Positions 36,996 to 46,336 of a stretch of DNA of 64,000 nt are shown in pieces. Location: contig NZ_JASLGT010000027.1 of assembly GCF_030150205.1 (NCBI RefSeq), forward strand, positions 1-64,000. The letters are read 5' to 3'. Both the position numbers and the translations under genes were made by a program. Every line of letters starts with the position of its first letter. Position 1 is the stretch's first letter. Source of the DNA: Niabella sp. GTDB lineage: Bacteria; Bacteroidota; Bacteroidia; Chitinophagales; Chitinophagaceae. The notes under the pieces are model-generated. The model was not told the origin of the DNA, did no database searches, and saw only the letters and a list, made by a program, of their open reading frames with translations.

Positions 36996-39900
36996 TTATA
37001 AGGATAAATTGATACCAGCCACAAATGATCTCGCCCTTGGATAAGCGCTGAAGTCTACACCCGGTGTAAGCGCATTGTTTACCACACTTACTTCCGGATC
37101 ATAACCAGAATATTTCGTAAACACATGCAGGTTGTATGCGGTGATATATACCCGCGCATTTGCAATTTTTGCTCTTTTCAAAAAAAGCTTGGGCAAGGTA
37201 TACCCCAGGCTGATATTGTTGATCCTCAAAAACGACCCGTCTTCTATCAGGCTGCTATAAGGTCTGTCTGATACAATACCAATATAAGAAGGTACGGTTT
37301 TCCCCTGGTTCAGCGCTTCCAGTGCAGCAGGATCCGTTACCCGCTGACCACTGGCATCAATCGTCATCCACCGGTCTGCAAAGCGGGCTAACGTATTTTT
37401 ATAATCCTGGCTCAGCGCTGAATTGTTCAGCACATTGGCATTATAAATATCATTGCCTACTGTAAAATTTACAAAGGCACTCAGATCAAATCCTTTATAG
37501 GTAACCGTATTGTTAAAGCCGCCGGTATATTTAGGATTGGAATTGCCAATCACCGTGCGGTCCAGATCTGTGATCTTACCATCAGGTATTCCATCCGGTC
37601 CGCTTATATCTTTAAATTTCTGGTAGCCCGGCTGCACGGTACGGTTGTCCTGAACCACCCCTGTTTTTAATGTATAGGTATTGGTAGCTGCGTTAAAATC
37701 AAAATCGCTTACCTGGTACAAACCGTCTGCCACATAGCCATACATCATTCCCACCGGCTGACCTACCTGCAGGATATAATCGTTAATGCTGGGGTTACTG
37801 TTATAGCCGGTATAGCTGGGTAATACCATCGAATTTTCTCCCTGGCTCAGCGACAGTACCTTTGTTTTTGGAAAAGATATGTTCAGGCTGGAGCTCCAGC
37901 TGAAATCTGTTTTCTTAATATTTACGGTATTCAGCGTAAACTCCAGGCCCTTGCTGGAAGTGCTTCCGATATTCTGAAACTGGGTTACAAAGCCCGAACT
38001 TGAAGGGATGCGGGTGTTATAAAGCAGGTTCCTGGACCGGTTATCATACACTTCAGCAGTTAAAGTGATCCGCTGGCTTAAAAAGCCCATATCCACCCCA
38101 ATGTTGCGGCCCTCGGTGGCTTCCCATTTCAAATTGGGATTGGGCAGATTGTTTTCTGCAGCCGATATCACAACCGTATTATTGAGATTGTAGGACCCCG
38201 TTCCATAAATACCCAGTGCCGCATAATTGGCAATACGGTTATTACCGGTAAGGCCATAACCCAGGCGCAGCTTTAAATCAGAAAACAGGGAATTGTTCTT
38301 CATGAAATTTTCGTTGATCACCCGCCATGCAAATGCGGCAGAAGGGAAATAGCCCCAGCGGTTATTTGCACCGAATTTGGAAGAACCGTCTGCACGCATG
38401 GTTGCGGTGAACAGGTACTTATCTTTATACCCATAATTAAGCCGGGTAAAATAAGAAAGTAATTTATCTTCCTCTGCATAGGATGAAGGTGTACCCAGTA
38501 CTGTTCCCAGCGACAGGTTATCCCAGCCATTGTTTACAGATGGGAAGGCATTGGAACTGGCGCTGAAATCTTCATGATAGATGTATTGATATTCCTGCCC
38601 GGCCATTACATCCAGCTTATGTGCCGCCGCAAACGTCTTACTATAGGTAAGTGTGTTGCTGTAGGTAAAACGGGGATCTTTTGCCTGCCCGATGCTGCCA
38701 AAGGGCCCGCCGCTGCGGATGGCTGTAATCGACTCACTGGTATTAAACTGCTTGTCCTTGGTATCTTTAATCGTATAGCCGATTACACCGCGGTAGGTAA
38801 GATCCCTGGTAAGTTTGTATTGTGCGGTTACATTGGCATTCATAATATTGATGACGCGTTCCCGCAGTCTTGAACGGGCGCCAATTACCGGACTTTGAAA
38901 CGTGGGAGCTCCTCCCGGGTTGTCTACCGGGTCCGTTGCATAATCGATCAGGTCATCATCCGATGTACTTCTGCCGGCTACAGGGCGATATTGTAAAAGG
39001 TTTTGCAATACAGCCAACCGGGCATTTCCCCCTTCAGCAGGAGACAGTCCCTCTATTTTCTGGTTGGAGTAACTTACAAGGGCGTTCACATTGAGCTTTT
39101 CGCCTACTTTTTGATTCACCGATAGCTTGCCGATATTTTTGGTGGAAGCGCTGTGAATCATAATGCCATTATCCTTATTCCGTGAAAAGAACATATTGAT
39201 CTTTGTATCCTTGCTGCCGCCGCTTACACTTACTTTATGGTATTGATTATATACCGTGCTGCCGAATGTTTCTTTCTGCCAGTCGATACCGGGGCGGTTG
39301 CCATATAAAAGCTGCAACGAATCGAAAGTGCCGTACTGCTTGATAAAGCCGGCCAGGCGGGTCGGATCGCCCAGCGAACGCTCATAGCTCAGCAGCAAAT
39401 AGTCGTAGCCGTTCATCACGGGAATTTCTTTCGTGATGTGTTTGGCACCTGCATAACCGTCATAGTTTACGGTTACTTTACCGGCTTTTGTTTGTTTTGT
39501 GGTAATTAATACCACACCATTACCACCACGCGCTCCATAAATAGCGATAGCCGAAGCATCTTTCAGTACATCTACCGACTCGATGTCCATCGGATCAAGA
39601 AAACCAAGACCATCGGTTTGAGGAATACCATCGATGACATATAAAGGCTGATTGCTTTGGGAAATAGAGGTTCCTCCCCGTATTTTTATGGAAGGATCGG
39701 CACCGGGCGATCCATCGTTCATGGTTACCTGAACACCCGCCAGCCGGCCCTGGAGCGCCTGCCCTACGTTTTGTACCGGCACTTTTGCCAGTTCCGCGCC
39801 GCTTACGGAGCTAACCGCTCCTGTAAGGTCCTTTCTTTTTTGGGTTCCATACCCTACAACCACTACCTGTTCCAGGCTTTTATCCTGCTCCATCAGGCTG

Positions 39901-40172
39901 ATATCAATCTGCTCCCGGTTGTTTACCGTTACTTCTTTGGTCTCGTAGCCGATATGCGAAATGACCAACAGCGCGTTGGCCTCCACCTGAATTGAGTACC
40001 GGCCGCTTTTTTGAGAGAGCACCGTACGGGCAGTACCTTTTTCCTGAACGGTGGCGCCCGCCAGCGGCTCCCCCGACGCGTTACTGACAATTCCTGTTAC
40101 CTTGATGGTTTGTGCAGTCAGTGTGCCAGAAACACCCATCAGTAATAATAATAGAACAAACGTTGATCTCAT
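36996..40172 (-). CDS. SusC-type TonB-dependent transporter of the GAG PUL
   Basis: A 1058-residue outer-membrane importer. Signal peptide 1-20 (LTA-Q) is followed directly by a CarboxypepD_reg-like domain (IKVTGIVSNASGEPLAGATV...) and then the plug (VVVVGYGTQKRKDLTGAVSSVSG, VIDGIP, VLKDASAIAIYGARGGNGV) and barrel. It has no STN domain, so it does not signal through FecR. Control should come from the HTCS at 15353-19408. I chose ATG 40172 because it opens a good signal peptide; the frame stays open to 40307 without one. It is the first gene of the long minus-strand run down to 20641. Confidence 0.94.
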   Translation of the reverse strand: MRSTFVLLLLLMGVSGTLTAQTIKVTGIVSNASGEPLAGATVQEKGTARTVLSQKSGRYSIQVEANALLVISHIGYETKEVTVNNREQIDISLMEQDKSLEQVVVVGYGTQKRKDLTGAVSSVSGAELAKVPVQNVGQALQGRLAGVQVTMNDGSPGADPSIKIRGGTSISQSNQPLYVIDGIPQTDGLGFLDPMDIESVDVLKDASAIAIYGARGGNGVVLITTKQTKAGKVTVNYDGYAGAKHITKEIPVMNGYDYLLLSYERSLGDPTRLAGFIKQYGTFDSLQLLYGNRPGIDWQKETFGSTVYNQYHKVSVSGGSKDTKINMFFSRNKDNGIMIHSASTKNIGKLSVNQKVGEKLNVNALVSYSNQKIEGLSPAEGGNARLAVLQNLLQYRPVAGRSTSDDDLIDYATDPVDNPGGAPTFQSPVIGARSRLRERVINIMNANVTAQYKLTRDLTYRGVIGYTIKDTKDKQFNTSESITAIRSGGPFGSIGQAKDPRFTYSNTLTYSKTFAAAHKLDVMAGQEYQYIYHEDFSASSNAFPSVNNGWDNLSLGTVLGTPSSYAEEDKLLSYFTRLNYGYKDKYLFTATMRADGSSKFGANNRWGYFPSAAFAWRVINENFMKNNSLFSDLKLRLGYGLTGNNRIANYAALGIYGTGSYNLNNTVVISAAENNLPNPNLKWEATEGRNIGVDMGFLSQRITLTAEVYDNRSRNLLYNTRIPSSSGFVTQFQNIGSTSSKGLEFTLNTVNIKKTDFSWSSSLNISFPKTKVLSLSQGENSMVLPSYTGYNSNPSINDYILQVGQPVGMMYGYVADGLYQVSDFDFNAATNTYTLKTGVVQDNRTVQPGYQKFKDISGPDGIPDGKITDLDRTVIGNSNPKYTGGFNNTVTYKGFDLSAFVNFTVGNDIYNANVLNNSALSQDYKNTLARFADRWMTIDASGQRVTDPAALEALNQGKTVPSYIGIVSDRPYSSLIEDGSFLRINNISLGYTLPKLFLKRAKIANARVYITAYNLHVFTKYSGYDPEVSVVNNALTPGVDFSAYPRARSFVAGINLSL

Positions 40173-40791
40173 TTTAAGCTTGAATTTTAAACCAGGTGAA
40201 ATGATTTTTTTTATGAGTGATTCATGGGGCGTTCGGGTACTTGCTTGCCGCTCCTGTTTCCGGGAACTGCAGTTGACGTGGCTGCTGCCTGTAATAACAA
40301 ATGGCATAATCTGTACATTTTAGACGTTAAGGTCAATGGTTCAAAACAGCGTTGTCCGGATAATCAATCTTCAGTTTCAATGGCAACAATCGAAGCAATT
40401 ACGTGTACCCCATTTTAAAACCCGACAAAGTGTCGTAAAGAAACCATTACCTTCATCCTTCCCGCTTTAATCGTTGGTCTTGCGCGGAAAAGCGCCGCTT
40501 TTAACACCCATAAATATAGAGCGCCTTTGGCCCGGAGGTTTTAAAAATGGGTTTTTCTTTTTTCAATTTTGGTTATTTTTCTGCTTCCGGATATTAATAC
40601 GCAAAACTCAACATTGATAATCAACAATGTAAGAAACAACAAAAAACGCTGGGCCCTTTTTCTCCGGGCCGTGCTTTTCCCATTTATTTTCAAAATTTCA
40701 TCCAGTTTTAAAATATTAAAATCAATATTGAAACAGCTTGCTGGTGCGGAATGCTATTTTTATCGGAAACTTTTAAGAAAAGAAAAAGCTC
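40173..40791. promoter_or_regulatory. Divergent control region between susC and GH88 genes
   Basis: This 619 nt region must carry promoters for both arms of the GAG PUL. It holds a perfect 7+1+7 palindrome AAAAGCG-C-CGCTTTT at 40488-40502, which may be a regulator site, and AT-rich runs near the GH88 start. No reading frame of coding quality was seen. The HTCS AraC-type domain is the likeliest protein to bind here. Confidence 0.45.
40755..40762 (+). promoter_or_regulatory. Possible -7 box for the GH88 gene
   Basis: TATTTTTA differs from TAnnTTTG only at the last base and lies 29 nt before the ATG at 40792. The identical octamer precedes the HTCS gene at 15331-15338. Confidence 0.3.
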
Positions 40792-42003
40792 ATGAAAAGA
40801 CGATTCCATGCCATTATTTCAGGCATCCTTTTGTTTGTTACCCTACAGGTTCAGGCGCAACCCGGAGATACACAGGACTGGTTCCGGCATTCTGTTACCG
40901 TTATTGGCGAGCAGTTGACCCGTGCCGCAGGAACCTATACTCCCGGGTTAAATCCCCGCTCCGTAAACCCCAACGGCACGGTGCGAACAGCGCCTTATAC
41001 CGACTGGACCACTGGTTTTTTTCCCGGCTCGCTCTGGTATGGTTATGAGTTAACGGGAAACAAGGCCCTGGCCACATCTGCCCGTACTTTTACTCTTGCC
41101 CTGGACTCTATCCGCTATATAACCAAAACGCATGACCTTGGTTTTATGCTCTATTGCTCTTACGGTAATGCCTGGCGCATTACGGGAGACAAAACCTACC
41201 TGCCTGTACTGGAAGACGGCGCACAACATCTTTATAACCGTTTCAGCCCCAAAACCGGAGTAATCCGCTCCTGGGATTTTGGCGACCACTGGAAGTTCCC
41301 GGTGATCATCGATAATATGATGAACCTGGAATACCTGTACTGGGCGGGCACTCAATTTAAAAAGCCGGCCTATAACCAGGCAGCCAACACCCATGCGTTC
41401 ACCACCATGAAAAATCATTTCCGGAAAGATTATAGCTCCTACCACGTAGTGGATTATGACCCTGTTACCGGCAAAGTACGGAGCAAAGAGACCCACCAGG
41501 GGCTTTCCGATGAATCGGCCTGGGCCCGGGGACAGGCCTGGGGGCTTTACGGGTATATTATGTGTTACAACAACAGCAATAATCCCCGGTTCCTGGAACA
41601 GGCGCAACATATTGCGCAGTTTATTATGACGCACCCGCGGATGCCTAAAAACAAAATTCCTGTATGGGACTTTGATGTACACAATGCGCTGGATTCTGAC
41701 GGCCGGGCACCCCGCGACGCCTCTGCCGCTGCTGTTATTGCCTGCGGACTCCTGGATTTGAGTACCAAAGTAAAAGACGGCAAAAAATACGCAGATTACG
41801 CAGAAGATATATTAAAGGCCTTGTCCGCGCCCGATTTCCTGGCAAAACCGGGCGAAAATCATTTTTTTCTCCTGAAGCATAGCGTAGGTGCCTTCCTGTA
41901 TAATTCAGAAATTGATACGCCGCTGAATTATGCCGATTATTACTACCTGGAGGCCTTGAAAAAGTATGCGGCACTGAAGAAGATCGCTCTGCCATTGCAA
42001 TAG
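40792..42003 (+). CDS. GH88 unsaturated glucuronyl hydrolase
   Basis: Releases the 4,5-unsaturated uronic acid left on GAG oligosaccharides by the lyases. It has 403 residues, with a signal peptide ending near residue 22 (VQA-Q), and an (alpha/alpha)6 barrel. The two acidic residues known in this family are present: Asp115 in THDLGF and Asp174 in VIIDNMMNLE, spaced as in characterised enzymes. The aromatic SSYHVVDYD and HQGLSDESAWARGQAWGLYG segments are typical. It is the first gene of the plus-strand arm, divergent from susC, and its presence implies that lyase products are trimmed in the periplasm. Confidence 0.94.
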   Translation: MKRRFHAIISGILLFVTLQVQAQPGDTQDWFRHSVTVIGEQLTRAAGTYTPGLNPRSVNPNGTVRTAPYTDWTTGFFPGSLWYGYELTGNKALATSARTFTLALDSIRYITKTHDLGFMLYCSYGNAWRITGDKTYLPVLEDGAQHLYNRFSPKTGVIRSWDFGDHWKFPVIIDNMMNLEYLYWAGTQFKKPAYNQAANTHAFTTMKNHFRKDYSSYHVVDYDPVTGKVRSKETHQGLSDESAWARGQAWGLYGYIMCYNNSNNPRFLEQAQHIAQFIMTHPRMPKNKIPVWDFDVHNALDSDGRAPRDASAAAVIACGLLDLSTKVKDGKKYADYAEDILKALSAPDFLAKPGENHFFLLKHSVGAFLYNSEIDTPLNYADYYYLEALKKYAALKKIALPLQ

Positions 42004-42075
42004 ACCCAGGGCAGGCCATTCAGGTATTTCGGTTTATTGAAGGAGAACGGGGCCGTATCAGAAGAGCTCATTTTG

Positions 42076-42113
42076 GGGGCTGACTAAAAAACTGCTTCTG
42101 TCATGCTGAATTT
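42076..42113. repeat. Partial copy of the 158 bp interspersed element
   Basis: GGGGCTGACTAAAAA and the following CTGCTTCTGTCATGCTGAATT match the right arm of the element at 33283-33440 in reverse complement. Only this arm is recognisable here. It lies in the 180 nt gap after the GH88 gene. Confidence 0.55.
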
Positions 42114-42183
42114 GTGCATTTGAACAACTTTTGATACGGCCTGTCTTTCTTTCAGATGCGGCTAATTTTAATATACGTTATAA

Positions 42184-44154
42184 ATGAACAAACGATTTGC
42201 AGCCATAACGACCCGTATCAGCCTTATTGCAGCACTGCTGCTTTTTGTAGCAGCGGGTTCTGTTCTTGCCCAGGTTGTGGGAAAAACGATTTTAAACATA
42301 GACTACGAAAACGGTGCGCTCAATTCGGGCTTTCCGGATGTTGAGCCTACCAGTGCACCGGGTGCAGACGCCGTATATATGGTAAGCCCCGGCGCTACCG
42401 GCAATTATGCCATAGCGCATAAAGTGGTATATGGCGACAGCACTTATTATTCGGATGGAAACTGGAGAAGCGAAAGTGCTGCGCTCCAATATTTACCCGC
42501 CCGTTTTTCGCCGGGAATGGAACGCCGTTATGAGTTTAGCGTATTATTAAAAGACTGGACACCCTGGAACACCGGCGATCCGATCAATGAAACCAATTTT
42601 TTCCAGCTCAAAGTATCGAGCGGGCAGGAAGTACCGCTGCAGGTACGTACGCAGCGGAATGTGATCCGGCTTCGTTACAATGACGTTGCAAGCGGTGTTA
42701 CAACAAAAGACATCCTGAAAGATCTTCTGCCTTATGTAAACCAATGGATCCAGTTTAGAATTGATGCAAAATGGACGCTGGACGCCACCGGGTACATCAG
42801 AACCTATATGAAGTTGCCCGGCCAGCCGGATTATGTGCTGGCAGATGAAAAAACAGATTATATAACATTTCCGGGTGGAGGAAACAATATCGGGTATATT
42901 AAATGGGGGGTATACGTAGTTCCGCCCGATATTACCCGTATTGTTTACCACGATGATATACGCATCATTGAGCTAAATCCATCGCCGGCAACAGCGCGCC
43001 GGGGCCTTATTTGGGGAAATAGCATACCGGATGCCAACCCCTCCTATTTAGACGGACCTTATACAAAAGCCGCCAACATTACGGCTCCTGCAGCCTATAT
43101 CAATACCGGCAATACCATTTATATAGATCCTAATATACAGTACACTCCATCGCAAAACATTGTATATTTTAATAGCAGTTCGCCCGCTCCCGGGGCTGGA
43201 GACAATGTAGAAGGAAGCCCGTCTTCCGACTTCTCAAGAGCCTCGCTAACCGCCTCCGGCGCCGCGGGTACTCCTTTAGCGCCCGGGCCTGCCGGCCGGT
43301 ACCTCGTTAACGGATTTAATATAGGAACAGCAGCCAGCCCCACTCCGGTGGATCTTACACAGTATTATGAATTTAAGTTGAGCCCTGTAACAGGCTATGT
43401 TGTCAATTTCGACTCCATTGTTTTTTCCTGGCGGCGCGGTACCATAACAGCGCCCAATACTTTTGTGCTAGGCTCCAGCAGGGATGGCTTCAGCACCGAT
43501 ATTTCGCCCCCCATTACCACCAACAATGCAGCGGGAGTAACCACCATCACAAAATACGACCTGTCGGCACTTACCGATATAACACAACCCATTACACTAC
43601 GAATGTATTGGTATGGCTCCACAGCCGGCGGAAGCGGCAATAGTGTGGGACTTGAGGAGTTCCGGTTCTACGGTGAAACAGTACCCAATACCGCGTTGCC
43701 GGTAGTCTTTGGTTCCATATCGGCCGTCTTAAAAGACAAAGGATTGGTGGTAAACTGGCAAAGCCTCTACGAAACCAATAACAGGTATTTTGAAATCCAG
43801 GTTTCAAAAGATGGTAAAAAATTCACTGCCGTTAAAACCGTGCAATCCAAAAACGGCAACGCATCGGTACCGCAGCATTACGAATGGGGCATTGCCGCAA
43901 CCGATATGGCAACCCTGTTAAGTTTGCCGCTGCTTTTCGGTTTACTGGGCCTGGGAGTATCTCGTTGCCACAGCACAAGAAACGCCTTATTTATGGCCAC
44001 TGCAACGTTAACAGTCATCATTGCATCTTGCAGCAAGTATAATGATGCCGCGGTTTCGGGATATGGAGATAAAATATATGTAAGGATAAAGCAGGTAGAT
44101 ATGGACGGTAACGCTACTTTTTCAAAAATCGTAACGGCTACATCCGATCTGTAA
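42184..44154 (+). CDS. Secreted lyase-fold protein with internal membrane hairpin
   Basis: A 656-residue exported protein (signal peptide 1-29). Residues about 32-265 look like a heparin lyase I/PF14099-type jelly roll: a YENGALNSGFP opening, the DGNWRSES strand comparable to the RSE/RAE motif of such lyases, and a KWGVYVVPP end. Residues about 300-500 form a second beta-sandwich. Residues about 503-656 look like an FN3-type domain common before secretion signals in Bacteroidota. That domain is interrupted at about 567-628 by two hydrophobic helices (576-592 and 601-615) ending in a lipobox-like IIASC (Cys616). After it the FN3 fold appears to resume (KIYVRIKQVDMDGNATFSKIV). Position between GH88 and PL12 genes suggests GAG binding or cleavage; activity is unproven. 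Confidence 0.75.
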   Translation: MNKRFAAITTRISLIAALLLFVAAGSVLAQVVGKTILNIDYENGALNSGFPDVEPTSAPGADAVYMVSPGATGNYAIAHKVVYGDSTYYSDGNWRSESAALQYLPARFSPGMERRYEFSVLLKDWTPWNTGDPINETNFFQLKVSSGQEVPLQVRTQRNVIRLRYNDVASGVTTKDILKDLLPYVNQWIQFRIDAKWTLDATGYIRTYMKLPGQPDYVLADEKTDYITFPGGGNNIGYIKWGVYVVPPDITRIVYHDDIRIIELNPSPATARRGLIWGNSIPDANPSYLDGPYTKAANITAPAAYINTGNTIYIDPNIQYTPSQNIVYFNSSSPAPGAGDNVEGSPSSDFSRASLTASGAAGTPLAPGPAGRYLVNGFNIGTAASPTPVDLTQYYEFKLSPVTGYVVNFDSIVFSWRRGTITAPNTFVLGSSRDGFSTDISPPITTNNAAGVTTITKYDLSALTDITQPITLRMYWYGSTAGGSGNSVGLEEFRFYGETVPNTALPVVFGSISAVLKDKGLVVNWQSLYETNNRYFEIQVSKDGKKFTAVKTVQSKNGNASVPQHYEWGIAATDMATLLSLPLLFGLLGLGVSRCHSTRNALFMATATLTVIIASCSKYNDAAVSGYGDKIYVRIKQVDMDGNATFSKIVTATSDL

Positions 44155-44193
44155 CCGGCATGAACGCTCATTATACATTCTAAAATTTACGTT

Positions 44194-46161
44194 ATGGTTA
44201 AACTGATATACATCGCCTTTTTTTCATTTTTGGGTACATTGATCAACGCGCAAACCCCGGCGCCCACCAAAGAAAGTTTCAATGTCATTAACCTGAATTA
44301 CCCCGGGTTGGAAAAGGTTAAGGCCGCGGTACAGGCACAGCGTTATGATGCAGCGGCGGAAGCTTTACTTGCCTATTATAAAAAGAAAAGTAAGGACCCG
44401 GATTTTAGCGCGGCGGAAGAAGAGATCGATTTAAACCAGCCCATCGATAAAGCCACGCGCGCTGCAGCAGACAGCGCGCTGGAGCATAAATTCAAACCGC
44501 ATAAGGGTTATGGATTTTTCGATTATGGCAGGGACATCAACTGGCAATACTGGCCGGTTAAGGACAATGAAGTGCGCTGGCAGCTGCACCGGGTAAAATG
44601 GTGGCAGTCCATGGCATTGGTATACCGGGCTACAAAGGATGAGCGCTATGCAAAGGAATGGATGTTCCAGTTTACGGATTGGGCAAAGAAAAATCCGTTA
44701 GGCTTGTCGAAAGACAATGATAAATACGCCTGGCGGCCGCTGGAAATTTCAGACAGGATCTTAAACCTGGCGCCTTCCTTTAATATTTTTGTACACTCAC
44801 CCAACTTTACGCCGGCATTCCTGATGGCGTTCTTAAACAATTACCACCAGCAGGCCGATTACCTGTCGGGCAATTATGCCGACCGTGGTAACCACCGGCT
44901 TTTTGAAGCACAGCGGGTATTGTTTGCCGGTGTTTCCTTCCCCGAATTTAAAAAAGCGGCCGGCTGGAGAGATGGCGGTGTTGCCATTCTCAATGATGAA
45001 ATTAAAAAACAGGTGTACCCGGATGGTGTGCAATGGGAGTTGTCACCCAACTATCATGTAGCCATGATCAATACCTTCCTGAGTGCCCTTCGCTCTACGC
45101 AAAAAGCCGGCATGGACCAGGTATTTCCGGCGAGTTATAAAGAAACTGTTGAAAAAATGATCCTGGCCACCATTAACTTCTCCTTCCCCGATTATACCTA
45201 CCCAGTATTCAGTGATGCCAAACTGGTAGATAAATCCTCAATGCTGAAATCATACGCCAGCTGGGCCAAGGCCTTTCCGCATAATGAAGTGATTCAGTAC
45301 TACGCCACCGATGGCAAAAAAGGCAAACAGCCTTCTTTTCTTTCACACGGGCTAACCACTTCCGGTTTTTATACGTTCCGGAACGGCTGGAACAATGCTT
45401 CAACCGTAATGGTGTTAAAAGCCAGTCCTCCCGGGGCCTTCCATGCCCAGCCAGACAATGGCACTTTCGAGCTCTGGATCAAAGGCCGGAACTTTACACC
45501 GGACGCCGGCTGCTATGTATATGCAGGAGATTCTACCATCATGAAACTCAGAGACTGGTACCGGCAAACCCGGGTACATAGTACGCTCACATTAAACAAT
45601 GAGAATATGGTGATAACCAAGGCCGCGCTGCAGCAATGGAAAACGGGCAGGGACCTGGACATTCTTACCTACACCAATCCCAGCTACACGGAACTGAATC
45701 ACCAGCGTACGGTATTGTTTATCGATCAGCAATATTTTCTTATCATCGACCGGGCTATGGGCAAAGCAACCGGTACTATCGGCACACATTTTCAGCTTAA
45801 AGAAAACTGCAATGCTGTTTTTGATCAGGAGCACCGTCGGGTATACACCCGCTTTAATGATGCCAACAACCTGCTGATCCAGAACCTGAACCAGGAACCC
45901 GTTACATTAAAAGAAGAAGAAGGTAAGGTTTCCTACTCCTATCGTCAGGAACTGGAACGCCCCGCCTTTGTATTTGAAAAATCAAAAACAGGAAATGCCA
46001 CTCAAACCTTTGTTACCGTACTGTACCCCTTCAGCAGCAAAAATGCTCCGGTCATTACGTTAAAAGAAAATGCAGGGAACAACTACGAAACAGGCACCAT
46101 CCGGCTTACCTTATCGGTTGACGGGAAAAAGAAAGAGATTACGGTGCAACCTGCACGATAG
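44194..46161 (+). CDS. hepC: Heparin/heparan sulfate lyase III (heparinase III, PL12)
   Basis: Cleaves low-sulfated heparan sulfate by beta-elimination. It is a 655-residue periplasmic enzyme with a signal peptide to residue 19. It aligns over its full length with the remembered Pedobacter heparinus heparinase III: KPHKGYGFFDYGRDINWQ, KDNEVRWQLHRVKWWQ, GNHRLFEAQR, VLKASPPGAFHAQPDNGTFE and RQTRVHSTLTL. Catalytic Asn233, Tyr287 and His417 correspond to Asn240, Tyr294 and His424 of that enzyme with a constant offset of seven. The start is ATG 44194, 39 nt after the previous stop, so it is co-transcribed with the two upstream genes. A strong hairpin follows. Confidence 0.97.
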   Translation: MVKLIYIAFFSFLGTLINAQTPAPTKESFNVINLNYPGLEKVKAAVQAQRYDAAAEALLAYYKKKSKDPDFSAAEEEIDLNQPIDKATRAAADSALEHKFKPHKGYGFFDYGRDINWQYWPVKDNEVRWQLHRVKWWQSMALVYRATKDERYAKEWMFQFTDWAKKNPLGLSKDNDKYAWRPLEISDRILNLAPSFNIFVHSPNFTPAFLMAFLNNYHQQADYLSGNYADRGNHRLFEAQRVLFAGVSFPEFKKAAGWRDGGVAILNDEIKKQVYPDGVQWELSPNYHVAMINTFLSALRSTQKAGMDQVFPASYKETVEKMILATINFSFPDYTYPVFSDAKLVDKSSMLKSYASWAKAFPHNEVIQYYATDGKKGKQPSFLSHGLTTSGFYTFRNGWNNASTVMVLKASPPGAFHAQPDNGTFELWIKGRNFTPDAGCYVYAGDSTIMKLRDWYRQTRVHSTLTLNNENMVITKAALQQWKTGRDLDILTYTNPSYTELNHQRTVLFIDQQYFLIIDRAMGKATGTIGTHFQLKENCNAVFDQEHRRVYTRFNDANNLLIQNLNQEPVTLKEEEGKVSYSYRQELERPAFVFEKSKTGNATQTFVTVLYPFSSKNAPVITLKENAGNNYETGTIRLTLSVDGKKKEITVQPAR

Positions 46162-46194
46162 TCTTTTTTGAAGAGGAATAAATGTATAGCTAAA

Positions 46195-46238
46195 AAGTGA
46201 GATGTACGGTCTGAAGCCTGCATCTCACTTTATTTTAT
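46195..46238. terminator. Bidirectional terminator between heparinase III and pirin genes
   Basis: AAGTGAGATG...CATCTCACTT is a perfect 10 bp stem with a 16 nt loop. It is flanked by TATTTTAT on the plus side and by a run of A residues that reads as U on the minus strand. It lies between two convergent genes. Confidence 0.85.
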
Positions 46239-46336
46239 GCGTCAACGCTGCTGCTACAAAGATGCAAACACATCTATTACAATCAGCTTCAGCTTCTCAC
46301 CATTAACTATGCACTTCAGACTATAACATTTCTTCA

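Noticed and set aside
40173..40307. Longer start for the GAG-locus susC
   Set aside because: The 45 extra residues are polar and would bury the signal peptide; they lie in the divergent control region.
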